A stretch of DNA of 64,000 bases from CAXSBA01 sp965277105 (GTDB lineage Bacteria > Spirochaetota > UBA12135 > COTS27 > CAXSBA01). The notes beneath the pieces were generated by a model, which made no database searches, was not told the DNA's origin, and was given only the letters and a program-made list of their open reading frames with translations. Positions 42,447 through 50,486 of the stretch are shown here, one piece after another. The DNA lies in assembly GCA_965277105.1 (NCBI GenBank), contig OZ255710.1, positions 1,054,001 through 1,118,000 on the forward strand. Reading direction: 5' to 3'. A program made the position numbers and the translations under genes. Numbering within the stretch: the first letter of the stretch is position 1; each line of letters starts with the position of its first letter.

Positions 42447-43685
42447 TTGATAGCAAAATTCAGCATTTCTGACTTATTAGTTTGTAATCACAATAAAATT
42501 TCTCCAAACAGTACCATTAATATTGAAAATGGAATTTTTACTAACCAAAATCAAACTAAAAATAATTTTAGCTTAAAAAATTATATAGCTTATCCCGGGC
42601 TAATTAATGCTCATGATCATTTGTTAGGCTCTTATTTCCCTAAAGTAGGAAACGGACCTTATCTTAATTGGAAACCCTGGGACGATGATTTAAAAGAATC
42701 ATCACTCTACCAAGAAAGAAAAAATCTCAGCGTTGAAGAACTTTACCAGTTAGGGAATTATCGCCAGATATTATCGGCTACTACAACGGTCTGTGATCAT
42801 ATTCCTCATAATGTTAACAACCAACAAATCAATAAGTCTTTCATTAGGATTATCAAGCAATACTGCCTTGCTCATGAAATCTCTTCTTATGAACTTCCTT
42901 GGGGAAGGGATCATGAGGTTGAAATAAAAGAAGCCAAAGCAAAAAACATTCCTTTCATCACTCATATAGAAGAAGGCTTTGACCCCGAATCACTTCAAGG
43001 CATTGATATTTTAAATCAAAAAGGAGGAGTTTTTGAAAACTCGGTCTTAGTGCATTGCATTAGCTGTTCTATAAAAGATATTTCACTTATTGCTCAGAAA
43101 AAAGCCTCTATAGTCTGGTGCCCTGTTTCTAATATTTTTATGTTTAACAAAACCGCTAATATTAAAGAGTTCATTGATCAAGAAGTGAATGTTTGTCTAG
43201 GGACTGACTCCCCTATGTCGGGCGCTATTAACCTATTAGAAGAACTAAAGTTTGCTAAATCTTTTTTCAAAAAAGAATATAGTGCAGATTTAAGCGATCA
43301 ATTCTTAATGAAAATGGTAACGACTAATCCCGCTAAAGCCTTTAAGTTAGATAAAAAGTTAGGCCAAATAAAAAGTGGTTTTTTAGCTGATTTTTTTTTA
43401 GTCAAAGAAAACCCCAAACATAACAACTGCTATGAAACCTTAATGCAATCGAAAATAGAAAATGTTGCTGCAGTTTTCAAAGAAGGGGCCCCTTTATTTT
43501 TTCAAGAAGAGCTAAAAGAATTATTGCCGTTAAAAGATTTAAAAGAAAAATATCAAAAAGTTAGAATTAGTAGCGGAGACAATACTATCAACGCTTATCT
43601 AATAGGAGCCCCCTTAGCATTAAAAAAAAAAATAATCAAAAAATTAAATTTCGATAAACAGCTACCTTTTTTCCCTATTCATTAG
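42447..43685 (+). CDS. Amidohydrolase-superfamily metal hydrolase
   Basis: A 412-residue TIM-barrel hydrolase. The metal site is complete: HDH in GLINAHDHLLG, His in PFITHIEEG, His in VLVHCISC and Asp in CLGTDSPMSG. The N-terminal strand domain and the GQIKSGFLADFFLV tail match the atrazine/cytosine deaminase-like clade (ATZ/TRZ type). Such enzymes deaminate nucleobases, S-adenosylhomocysteine or related compounds. The substrate cannot be inferred. The start is TTG 42447, three bases after the sigma factor stop, so co-transcription is likely. The residues after 340 are Lys-rich. Confidence 0.78.
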   Translation: MIAKFSISDLLVCNHNKISPNSTINIENGIFTNQNQTKNNFSLKNYIAYPGLINAHDHLLGSYFPKVGNGPYLNWKPWDDDLKESSLYQERKNLSVEELYQLGNYRQILSATTTVCDHIPHNVNNQQINKSFIRIIKQYCLAHEISSYELPWGRDHEVEIKEAKAKNIPFITHIEEGFDPESLQGIDILNQKGGVFENSVLVHCISCSIKDISLIAQKKASIVWCPVSNIFMFNKTANIKEFIDQEVNVCLGTDSPMSGAINLLEELKFAKSFFKKEYSADLSDQFLMKMVTTNPAKAFKLDKKLGQIKSGFLADFFLVKENPKHNNCYETLMQSKIENVAAVFKEGAPLFFQEELKELLPLKDLKEKYQKVRISSGDNTINAYLIGAPLALKKKIIKKLNFDKQLPFFPIH

Positions 43686-43720
43686 TTTTTTTTTTCATTT
43701 CATTTTATAATAAACGTTAT

Positions 43721-43726
43721 TATAAT
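43721..43726 (+). promoter_or_regulatory. TATAAT box directly before the CNB-TPR gene
   Basis: TATAAT ends nine bases before the ATG at 43736, predicting a near-leaderless transcript. A TTATAATAAACG upstream copy at 43705-43716 gives a second -10-like box. Confidence 0.45.
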
Positions 43727-43735
43727 AAATTCAGC

Positions 43736-44290
43736 ATGCCTAAGACGATTAAATTTAAAGCTAATAATATCATCTACATAGAAAATCAAAAAAGCGATAA
43801 CTATATTTATATGATAAAAGAGGGGGAAGCATTAAAAGAAATTAGAGAACTAAATTCTACTAAAACCAAAAAAGAAGTTATAAAAAAAGGGGAATTTTTT
43901 AATATTAGAAGTGGCTTTTTAAACCTAATTAAAGAAGAAAATGTTTATGCGAAAAGCGACTGCGAGGTTTATATTTTTACTCCCCAAGAATTTGATTTAA
44001 TTCTAAAAAAAAATCCTTTTCTTATTATTAAAGTCCTCAAATTTTTTTCTACTGATTTAAGAAAAATCCATAAAGAAATTGAGAAAAAAATTGGGATAAG
44101 TGATAACGAAGAAATGGAAAAAAGGATGTTAGACATTGCTAATTATTACCACCATAATAAAGAGTACCAACTAGCCTTATATGTTTACAATAAATATTTA
44201 GAAACTTTCCCTACTTCCTTAGAGAGAAAAAAATTAAAAGCCTCTATCGAAAAATTAGAAATTTTAAACAAGCAAAATAATCATGAATAA
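43736..44290 (+). CDS. Cyclic nucleotide-binding domain protein with TPR-like tail
   Basis: A 184-residue protein. Residues 1-120 form a cyclic-nucleotide-binding (CNB) beta-roll: FKANNIIYIENQKSDNYIYMIKEG, then EVYIFTPQEFDLILKKNPF. The canonical phosphate-binding cassette Arg/Ala signature is not clear, so binding could be altered or lost. The C-terminal part (MLDIANYYHHNKEYQLALYV, YLETFPTS) resembles a TPR. There is no DNA-binding HTH. The 3' end overlaps the next CNB gene by eight bases. Paired CNB genes of this layout occur in spirochaetes, from general knowledge; the link is not proven here. Confidence 0.68.
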   Translation: MPKTIKFKANNIIYIENQKSDNYIYMIKEGEALKEIRELNSTKTKKEVIKKGEFFNIRSGFLNLIKEENVYAKSDCEVYIFTPQEFDLILKKNPFLIIKVLKFFSTDLRKIHKEIEKKIGISDNEEMEKRMLDIANYYHHNKEYQLALYVYNKYLETFPTSLERKKLKASIEKLEILNKQNNHE

Positions 44291-44921
44291 TTCTTTAGAT
44301 AAATTTAAAGTTCGTTTTAAAAAAAGGGAAATTATTTTTTGCGAATATGAATTAGGAGAAGAAGTATATTTTATTTTAAATGGAAAAGTAAGGCTAGTCA
44401 AAGTATCCAATCAAAAACAAAAAACCCTAGCTACCATGAAAAAAGGAGATATTTTTGGTGAAATGGCCATGCTAGAAAAAATGCCTCGTTCGGCAACTTG
44501 CTTAGCAGAAACCGATGTGGAATTACTCGTTTTTAATCAAGAGAGTTTTTTAACTTTAGTTCAAAAAAATCCTTCTATGGGTATAAAATTAATTAAAAAT
44601 TTCGCTGAAAGAATTGATGACCAGCGCAAAAAATTAAGTATTTTACTACTAGAAAACAAGGCAAGTAAAATATTAAGCACATTAATTATGCTCTATGAAA
44701 GAGGACAAGTTGAAGTTGATCCCAATAAAAAAGGAGTGAAAATTACTACCTCGATTGAGAGTATTCAAGATTGGACTAATCTCTCGCTAAGTGAAGTTCA
44801 AAGCAATTTGGATTTTCTAAAAAACAATAAAATATTAAAAATTGAAGATAATGGAATTGTTTTAATGAACCTCGAATATATTAAAAATTTAATTGAAAAA
44901 GAAGAGCAAAAAATAAATTAA
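44283..44921 (+). CDS. Crp/Fnr-family transcriptional regulator
   Basis: A 212-residue regulator with an N-terminal CNB domain (VYFILNGKVRLVKVS, MKKGDIFGEMAMLEKMPRSATCLAET) and a C-terminal winged HTH (TTSIESIQDWTNLSLSEVQS). The cassette FGEMAML...RSATC contains the phosphate-binding Arg of Crp-like proteins, so it probably responds to cAMP or a related ligand. It overlaps the preceding CNB-TPR gene by eight bases, which links the two products. Downstream is prfA after 30 bases. A cyclase-like gene lies 5.4 kb upstream. Confidence 0.82.
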   Translation: MNNSLDKFKVRFKKREIIFCEYELGEEVYFILNGKVRLVKVSNQKQKTLATMKKGDIFGEMAMLEKMPRSATCLAETDVELLVFNQESFLTLVQKNPSMGIKLIKNFAERIDDQRKKLSILLLENKASKILSTLIMLYERGQVEVDPNKKGVKITTSIESIQDWTNLSLSEVQSNLDFLKNNKILKIEDNGIVLMNLEYIKNLIEKEEQKIN

Positions 44922-44951
44922 TTTTTTTAATCTCACTCCTTTAATTTAAAA

Positions 44952-46019
44952 ATGGAAAACCAATATCAAAAACAATTAGAAGAATATAAAAAGAAAATCT
45001 ATGATGAAACGCTCATTAAAAACCCTCGTGAGTACAAAAAAATATACAAGGAATATCAAAAATTAGAGCAAATTACCACGCTCCAAGAAGCTATTAAAAA
45101 AGCCGAAAAACAGTTAGAAGAGAATCAAAATTTATTAGAAAATGATAAAGATAAATCTCTAGAAGATTTAATCCTCGAAGAAAATGAAACTCTAAAAAAT
45201 GAAATTACAGAAATAAAAAAAAAACTAACCTTAGTTTTTTTAGGTAATGAAGATGAGGATGTCACTAGCATTATTATGGAAATTCGAGCAGGGACTGGTG
45301 GCGATGAGGCTTCTTTATTTGCCGCAGATTTATTCCGTTTATACTCTAAATATAGTGACAAGAAAAACTGGAAAGTAGAAGTGCTTTCTTTGTCAACTTC
45401 AGGGATTAATGGGATTAAAGAAATTGTTTTTAATGTTATAGGGAAAAAAGTTTATAGTTCTTTGCAATATGAAACTGGGGTGCACCGAGTTCAGAGAGTT
45501 CCCGAAACTGAATCAAGTGGTCGAATTCATACCTCAGCAGTAAGTGTGGCCGTATTAAAAGAAGCTCAAAAAGACGATGTCGCTTTACAAGATAAAGATG
45601 TGAAAATAGACACTTATCGAGCTAGCGGAGCCGGCGGGCAACATGTTAATACTACTGATTCAGCTATTCGTCTAACCCACATTCCCACTGGAATGGTGGT
45701 AACTTGCCAAGATGAAAGATCCCAAATCAAAAACAAAGATAAGGCTTTTAAAGTATTACGAGCTAGGCTATTTGAAAAACAAGAAAGAGAAAGGCAAGAG
45801 AAATTTGCTAAAGAAAGAAAAGAGCAAGTAGGAACTGGGGATCGCTCAGAAAAAATCAGAACCTATAACTTTCATCAAGGAAGAATAAGCGACCATCGAA
45901 TAAAACTAAACCTTTATAATTTAGAAGAATTTATGAATGGAGAAATAGAAGAAGTATTAAATTCTCTTAAAAACTTTTTTCAAGAAAAAAAAATTAAAGA
46001 CAAAAATATTTTTGTTTAA
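44952..46019 (+). CDS. prfA: Peptide chain release factor 1 PrfA
   Basis: RF1 ends translation at UAA and UAG. The GGQ motif is in SGAGGQHVNTTDS, and the codon-recognition PxT motif is PET in VQRVPETESSGRIHTSA, which distinguishes RF1 from RF2 (SPF). The N-terminal coiled coil and C-terminal arm are present and the 355-residue length fits. The ATG at 44952 lacks a Shine-Dalgarno sequence. Methylation of GGQ by PrmC is expected; prmC is not in the window. Confidence 0.96.
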   Translation: MENQYQKQLEEYKKKIYDETLIKNPREYKKIYKEYQKLEQITTLQEAIKKAEKQLEENQNLLENDKDKSLEDLILEENETLKNEITEIKKKLTLVFLGNEDEDVTSIIMEIRAGTGGDEASLFAADLFRLYSKYSDKKNWKVEVLSLSTSGINGIKEIVFNVIGKKVYSSLQYETGVHRVQRVPETESSGRIHTSAVSVAVLKEAQKDDVALQDKDVKIDTYRASGAGGQHVNTTDSAIRLTHIPTGMVVTCQDERSQIKNKDKAFKVLRARLFEKQERERQEKFAKERKEQVGTGDRSEKIRTYNFHQGRISDHRIKLNLYNLEEFMNGEIEEVLNSLKNFFQEKKIKDKNIFV

Positions 46020-46044
46020 CTAATAAAAAATCTTCCAACCATTA

Positions 46045-46689
46045 GTGAAAAAATATCAAAATTTTCTTTTCGATTTAGACGGAACCCTTATTGAAACTGA
46101 AGAGCTAATTGTTCGTTGCTTTGAATACTGTTTAAAAAAAATTTACAACATTCAAGTGCCAGAAGAAAGTTTAATCAATAAAATTGGACTTCCTTTAAAA
46201 AAACAAATTGAGCTTATTTGCCAAGAAAACCAACTTAAAGAAATCCCATTTGAAGATTATCAAAAAATGCATATGAGCCATCAATTAACTATTTGGACTG
46301 ATTATGTTAAATTGTTTCCCGGCGTAGAAAAAGTCATCCAAACATTAGCTCAAGAAAACAAAGCACTAGGGATTGTCACTTCTAGAAAAATGCCTACCAC
46401 TTCTCTCTACTTAAAACACACTAAAATTCACCAGTTCTTCAAGACCATTATTACTCCAGAAAAAACCCAAAACCATAAGCCTCACGCTGAACCAGCTTTA
46501 AAAGCTATGAAGGAACTTAATAGTGAAAAATCAACGACAATTTTTGTAGGGGATGCTATCTATGATTTGAAATGTGGTGAAAATGCCGGAATTGCTACGT
46601 ACATTGTAAAGTGGCATAATAAAAAAAGCGTTGATTATACCGCCACTTACACTGAAAAAAATTTAAATAAAATTTTAGATTTCATTTAA
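46045..46689 (+). CDS. HAD-family phosphatase, phosphoglycolate-phosphatase/PpaX-like
   Basis: A 214-residue HAD hydrolase of subfamily IA. Motif I is LFDLDGTLIET at residues 8-18, motif II is VTSRKM (Ser after T), motif III holds a Lys in HKPHAEPAL, and motif IV is VGDAIYDLKCGENAG. The cap is helical, as in Gph and PpaX. The substrate could be phosphoglycolate, pyrophosphate or a sugar phosphate. The start is GTG 46045, 25 bases after prfA. The downstream gap to the SDR cluster carries a separate promoter. Confidence 0.8.
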   Translation: MKKYQNFLFDLDGTLIETEELIVRCFEYCLKKIYNIQVPEESLINKIGLPLKKQIELICQENQLKEIPFEDYQKMHMSHQLTIWTDYVKLFPGVEKVIQTLAQENKALGIVTSRKMPTTSLYLKHTKIHQFFKTIITPEKTQNHKPHAEPALKAMKELNSEKSTTIFVGDAIYDLKCGENAGIATYIVKWHNKKSVDYTATYTEKNLNKILDFI

Positions 46690-46757
46690 ATTTTTGCTAT
46701 TTTTTTTGATTACTTTTTTCTTAACTTTCTAATTTTCTTATAGTTTCATTATAACTA

Positions 46758-46786
46758 TTGACAAAATAAAGCTTATTACTTATATT
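46758..46786 (+). promoter_or_regulatory. Consensus promoter of the SDR cluster
   Basis: TTGACA at 46758-46763 and TATATT at 46781-46786, spaced by exactly 17 bases, form the best -35/-10 pair in the window. It is followed by a roughly 60-base leader and an AGAAGGA ribosome binding site at 46837-46843. Confidence 0.8.
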
Positions 46787-46791
46787 ATTAG

Positions 46792-46830
46792 TATATAAAT
46801 TTTACAAATGCAAAAATTTATATAAATTTT
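46792..46830. repeat. Direct repeat and palindrome in the SDR leader, possible operator
   Basis: TATATAAATTTT occurs at 46792-46803 and again at 46819-46830, 27 bases apart, and the second copy is half of a perfect 18-base AT palindrome (46813-46830). Placed just after the -10 box, it could be a repressor site. The sequence is pure A/T, so chance is possible. Confidence 0.35.
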
Positions 46831-46854
46831 GTTATAAGAAGGATAAATTATAAT

Positions 46855-47694
46855 ATGAAGAAAGTAATTATAGTAACTGGAGCTTCTTCCGGAATTGGGA
46901 AAGCCACCGCTTTAAAGTTAATCAAAGAAGGGCATATCGTTTATGGAGTTGCTCGCAGAACAGAAAAAATGCAAGATTTAGTTTCTGCTGGAGGAAAGAC
47001 TCTTAAGTTGGATGTAACCAACGATAAAAACGTTAGTGAGGTAGTAAAAAAAGTCATTAAAGAACAAGGAAGGATTGACGTGTTGGTCAACAATGCTGGT
47101 TATGCTATTTATGGTCCGGTAGAAGAGATTTCAATAGATGAAGCAAAACAGCAATTTGAAGTTAATATTTTTGGATTAGCGAGAATCACTCAACAAGTTC
47201 TCCCCCATATGCGAGAAGCAAAAAGTGGGAAAATCATCAATATATCTTCTATGGGAGGGAAAATGTATACCCTTTTTGGTGCTTGGTACCATGCCACTAA
47301 GCATGCTCTAGAAGGATGGAGTGACTGCCTTAGAATAGAGTTAAAAGATTTTGGTATTCAAGTAGTAGTGGTTGAACCAGGGTTAATTGGAACTGAGTTT
47401 GGCGAAGTTGTGGCGGGACCTTTACAAGCAAGAGTTAAAGGAAGTGCTTATCAAAAGGATTTAGAAACTTTGATAGAGGCGTCAAAATCGGCTTATGAAA
47501 AACCTAATGCTTCTTCCCCTCCATCAGTTATTGCCAATGCTATTTCAGAGGCTATTGCCACCGAAAAGCCTAAGACCCGCTATGTAGCTGGGAAATTAGC
47601 TAAACCCTTGCTTTTCTTTAGAAAGTATTTTAGTGATAAAACTTTTGATAAAATTATTATGAGTCAGGTAGAAAAACTAAAAAAAAATAATTAA
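46855..47694 (+). CDS. Short-chain dehydrogenase/reductase, copy 1
   Basis: A 279-residue classical SDR. Cofactor motif TGASSGIGKATAL at residues 8-20, NNAGYAIYGP, catalytic Ser in INISSMGG, and YHATKHALEG with Tyr and Lys. It has an extended C-terminal region with ARVKGSAYQ and a basic KLAKPLLFFRKYF motif. The family resembles the 17-beta-hydroxysteroid dehydrogenase-like SDRs, and the substrate is not known. The next gene is a close paralogue after seven bases. It has the best promoter in the window and a normal ribosome binding site. Confidence 0.85.
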   Translation: MKKVIIVTGASSGIGKATALKLIKEGHIVYGVARRTEKMQDLVSAGGKTLKLDVTNDKNVSEVVKKVIKEQGRIDVLVNNAGYAIYGPVEEISIDEAKQQFEVNIFGLARITQQVLPHMREAKSGKIINISSMGGKMYTLFGAWYHATKHALEGWSDCLRIELKDFGIQVVVVEPGLIGTEFGEVVAGPLQARVKGSAYQKDLETLIEASKSAYEKPNASSPPSVIANAISEAIATEKPKTRYVAGKLAKPLLFFRKYFSDKTFDKIIMSQVEKLKKNN

Positions 47695-47701
47695 ATAAAA
47701 G

Positions 47702-48538
47702 ATGAAAGTAATCATAGTAACCGGAGCTTCTTCCGGAATTGGCAAGGCTACCGCCTTAAAACTCATCAACGAAGGGCATATCGTTTACGGGGTTGCTCGT
47801 AGGGTAGAAAAAATGCAAGACCTAGTCTCCGCCGGAGGGCATGCCCTTAAGCTAGATATAACCAACGATAAAAACGTTACTAGCATAGTAAAAAAAGTCA
47901 TTAAAGAACAAGGACGAATTGACGTCTTAGTCAATAATGCTGGGTATGCCGTTTATGGGCCAGTGGAAGAGATTTCGCTAGACGATGCAAGAAGACAATT
48001 TGAAGTCAACATTTTTGGATTGGCGAAAATCACTCAGGAAGTTCTCCCCCATATGCGAGAAGCAAAAAGTGGAAAAATTATCAATATATCTTCTGTAGGA
48101 GGAAAAATCTACACCCTTTTTGGTGCTTGGTATCATGCTACTAAGCATGCCCTAGAAGGCTGGAGTGATTGCCTTAGATTAGAGTTAAAGGATTTTGGTA
48201 TTCAGGTAGTAGTAGTTGAGCCGGGGTTCATTGGAACAGAGATTGGAGAAGTTATGTCGAAACCTCTAGAAACCATGGCTAAGGGAAGTTCCTATGAAAA
48301 AAGTTTAAAAAATTTTTTAGAATCAATTAAAAAAGCCTATAGTGAAAAAACCAATGCTTCATCTCCTCCATCAGTTATTGCCAATGTTATTTCTGAGGCT
48401 ATTGCAACTAAAAACCCTAAAACTCGCTATGTAGCTGGAAAGTTGGCTAAACCATTACTCTTTTTTAGAAAGTACTTTAGTGATAAAACCTTTGATAAAA
48501 TTATCATGAGTGAAATAGAAAAACTAAAAAAAATCTAA
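47702..48538 (+). CDS. Short-chain dehydrogenase/reductase, copy 2
   Basis: A 278-residue SDR, clearly a tandem duplicate of the preceding protein. The cofactor motif, NNAGYAVYGP, SSVGG and YHATKHALEG are kept, and most substitutions are conservative; the C-terminal halves differ most around EIGEVMSKPLETMAKGSS. Both copies keep all catalytic residues, so both are likely active, perhaps with shifted specificity. It is separated from copy 1 by seven bases and from the next gene by nine. Confidence 0.85.
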   Translation: MKVIIVTGASSGIGKATALKLINEGHIVYGVARRVEKMQDLVSAGGHALKLDITNDKNVTSIVKKVIKEQGRIDVLVNNAGYAVYGPVEEISLDDARRQFEVNIFGLAKITQEVLPHMREAKSGKIINISSVGGKIYTLFGAWYHATKHALEGWSDCLRLELKDFGIQVVVVEPGFIGTEIGEVMSKPLETMAKGSSYEKSLKNFLESIKKAYSEKTNASSPPSVIANVISEAIATKNPKTRYVAGKLAKPLLFFRKYFSDKTFDKIIMSEIEKLKKI

Positions 48539-48547
48539 AAAATCAAA

Positions 48548-49213
48548 ATGAAAGTAATCATCACTGGAGCCTCGGGGATGGTCGGGAAGTCCGTTTTATT
48601 AGAATGCTTAGAGCATGCAAAAGTTAAAAAAATTCTAATAATTAATCGGAATTCAATTAATTTAGAACACCCTAAATTAACAGAGATTATCCTACCAGAT
48701 TTTAATCAAGTTACTACTATTAAAAATAATCTAAAAGGTTATGATGCTTGCTTTTACTGCATGGGAGTTTCTGCTTTTGGGATGAATGAAAGTAATTATA
48801 CTAAAATTACTTTCAACATCACCAAAATGTTCGTTGATGTTCTCTATGAGCTTGCCCCTCAAATGATTTTTAACTATGTATCGGGAACGGGGACCGATAG
48901 TTTGGAGAAAACTAAAATTATGTGGGGGCGAGTAAAAGGGAAAACGGAGAATATGATTAGAAATCGAGAGTTTAAAGATGCCTACTTTTTTCGTCCGGGA
49001 TTTATTATACCAGATAAAGGGGTTAAATCTAAAACGCCTTTATATAGCTTTTTCTATAGTTTAACGAAGCCCTTTTATCCTTTATTTAAGAAAAGCCCGT
49101 CGGTAATTGGCAGTTCGACTATTGGTAAGGCTATGATTAATTCGCTGTTATTTCCCCAAGCATTAAAACATTTAGAAAATAAAGACATTAACCTTTTAGC
49201 TAAAAAAAACTAA
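48548..49213 (+). CDS. NAD(P)-binding Rossmann protein (atypical SDR)
   Basis: A 221-residue protein that starts MKVIITGASGMVGKSVLLE, a Rossmann dinucleotide motif (TGASGMVG). It lacks the YxxxK catalytic pattern and resembles atypical, HTATIP2/YwnB-like SDRs. The segment FYCMGVSAFGMNESNYTKIT places a central Cys and Met region of unknown meaning, and DAYFFRPGFIIPDKG is typical of the group. It is third in the SDR unit and is followed by the MBL hydrolase after 15 bases. The reaction is not known. Confidence 0.72.
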   Translation: MKVIITGASGMVGKSVLLECLEHAKVKKILIINRNSINLEHPKLTEIILPDFNQVTTIKNNLKGYDACFYCMGVSAFGMNESNYTKITFNITKMFVDVLYELAPQMIFNYVSGTGTDSLEKTKIMWGRVKGKTENMIRNREFKDAYFFRPGFIIPDKGVKSKTPLYSFFYSLTKPFYPLFKKSPSVIGSSTIGKAMINSLLFPQALKHLENKDINLLAKKN

Positions 49214-49228
49214 TAATAAATTGTTAAC

Positions 49229-50365
49229 ATGCTTAAAATATTTTTTTTTACTCTCATTTTTATTGTTTTTATTATTGGCTCTTTAGCCCTAATTTGTATT
49301 TTGCATTACCGGGAGTTAGGTAGCCGGCCTAATAAAACAGCTAAAAAAAAATTTCAACTAGCTGACAATTACAATCCTAAAAAAAAGCGATTCGAGAATC
49401 GGATTCCCGATATCATGAAAAAAATTGGCAAACGGTTCAAAGAAGATTTTAGTTGGCAAGAAGTATACCAATGGTTTTTTTCCAGTAACGGAACGAAGCC
49501 TAAAAAAAAACTACCGGAAGTAAAACCAGATGTTAAAGAATTTTTAAAACCTACTAGTAGCTTAAAAGTAATTTGGTTTGGTCATTCTTCTTTACTACTC
49601 AACATAGATGGCAAAATCATTTTAGTTGATCCCATTTTTTCTTCAGCGGTTTCTCCTATTAAAGTTTTCGCTAGGCGTTTTCAAAAACCAGTGATAAAAA
49701 TGCAGGAGCTGCCTCCCATTGATTATATTCTCATCTCTCATGATCACTACGATCACTTAGATTTAAAAACCATGAAATTTTTTATCAAACAGAAAAAAAT
49801 TAAATTCATCACCCCTTTAGGAGTAGGTGGGCACCTAAGGGGATGGGGGGCTAAAGCACAAAATATTTTCGAGCAAGGCTGGGAAGATACTAAGCAATTT
49901 AAAGGCATACAATTCACCGCAATGCCCTCCCAGCATTCTTCCGGACGAAGTCTTTTCAGACGAGATGACACACTGTGGGCTTCTTGGGTTATTAAAACGC
50001 AAAATCATAACGTGTATTTTGGTAGCGATTCGGGATTTGACATTCACTTTCAAGAGATAGGGGAAAAATATGGCCCTTTTGATATTGCTTTTTTGGATAG
50101 TGGGCAGTACAACCCTAAATGGCGAGAGGTGCACATGTCGCCGGAAGAAGCAGTCGTAGCTTTTAAGGAAGTGAAAGCTAAAAAGTTTTTTCCCATCCAC
50201 TGGGGAATGTTTTCTCTAGCCCTCCACAACTGGGATGAACCTGCTGAGAAATTATTTCAATTAGCTGAAAAAGAAAAACTACCCATTATTATGCCTAAAA
50301 TTGGGGAAATAGTTGATTTTAAGAAAGAAACTCCTTTAACTAGGTGGTGGGCTAGTGCTAGTTGA
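49229..50365 (+). CDS. MBL-fold hydrolase, NAPE-PLD/UlaG-like group
   Basis: A 378-residue metallo-beta-lactamase-fold protein. The metal motif HDHYDHLD is preceded by IWFGHSSLLLNIDGK and followed by GSDSGFD and IHWGMFSLALHNW, which together match the N-acylphosphatidylethanolamine phospholipase D-like family. An N-terminal hydrophobic helix (FFFTLIFIVFIIGSLALICI) suggests a membrane anchor. Family members can act on phospholipids or lactones, so the substrate is open. It ends the SDR unit, which supports a shared role in lipid or aldehyde modification; this is only an inference. Confidence 0.8.
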   Translation: MLKIFFFTLIFIVFIIGSLALICILHYRELGSRPNKTAKKKFQLADNYNPKKKRFENRIPDIMKKIGKRFKEDFSWQEVYQWFFSSNGTKPKKKLPEVKPDVKEFLKPTSSLKVIWFGHSSLLLNIDGKIILVDPIFSSAVSPIKVFARRFQKPVIKMQELPPIDYILISHDHYDHLDLKTMKFFIKQKKIKFITPLGVGGHLRGWGAKAQNIFEQGWEDTKQFKGIQFTAMPSQHSSGRSLFRRDDTLWASWVIKTQNHNVYFGSDSGFDIHFQEIGEKYGPFDIAFLDSGQYNPKWREVHMSPEEAVVAFKEVKAKKFFPIHWGMFSLALHNWDEPAEKLFQLAEKEKLPIIMPKIGEIVDFKKETPLTRWWASAS

Positions 50366-50456
50366 AAACTAATCAACAGCAACTAAAAAGCTTTTAATCA
50401 ATCTACTTTTTCTCGACTAATAGATTTTTCTTTAAAAAACTAGCTAACTTTTTTTG

Positions 50457-50462
50457 TATAAT
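50457..50462 (+). promoter_or_regulatory. -10 box before recG
   Basis: TATAAT lies 24 bases before the recG ATG at 50487, predicting a leader of about 18 bases without a Shine-Dalgarno sequence. Confidence 0.5.
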
Positions 50463-50486
50463 TAGCTAAAGTTTAATCTACTCTAC

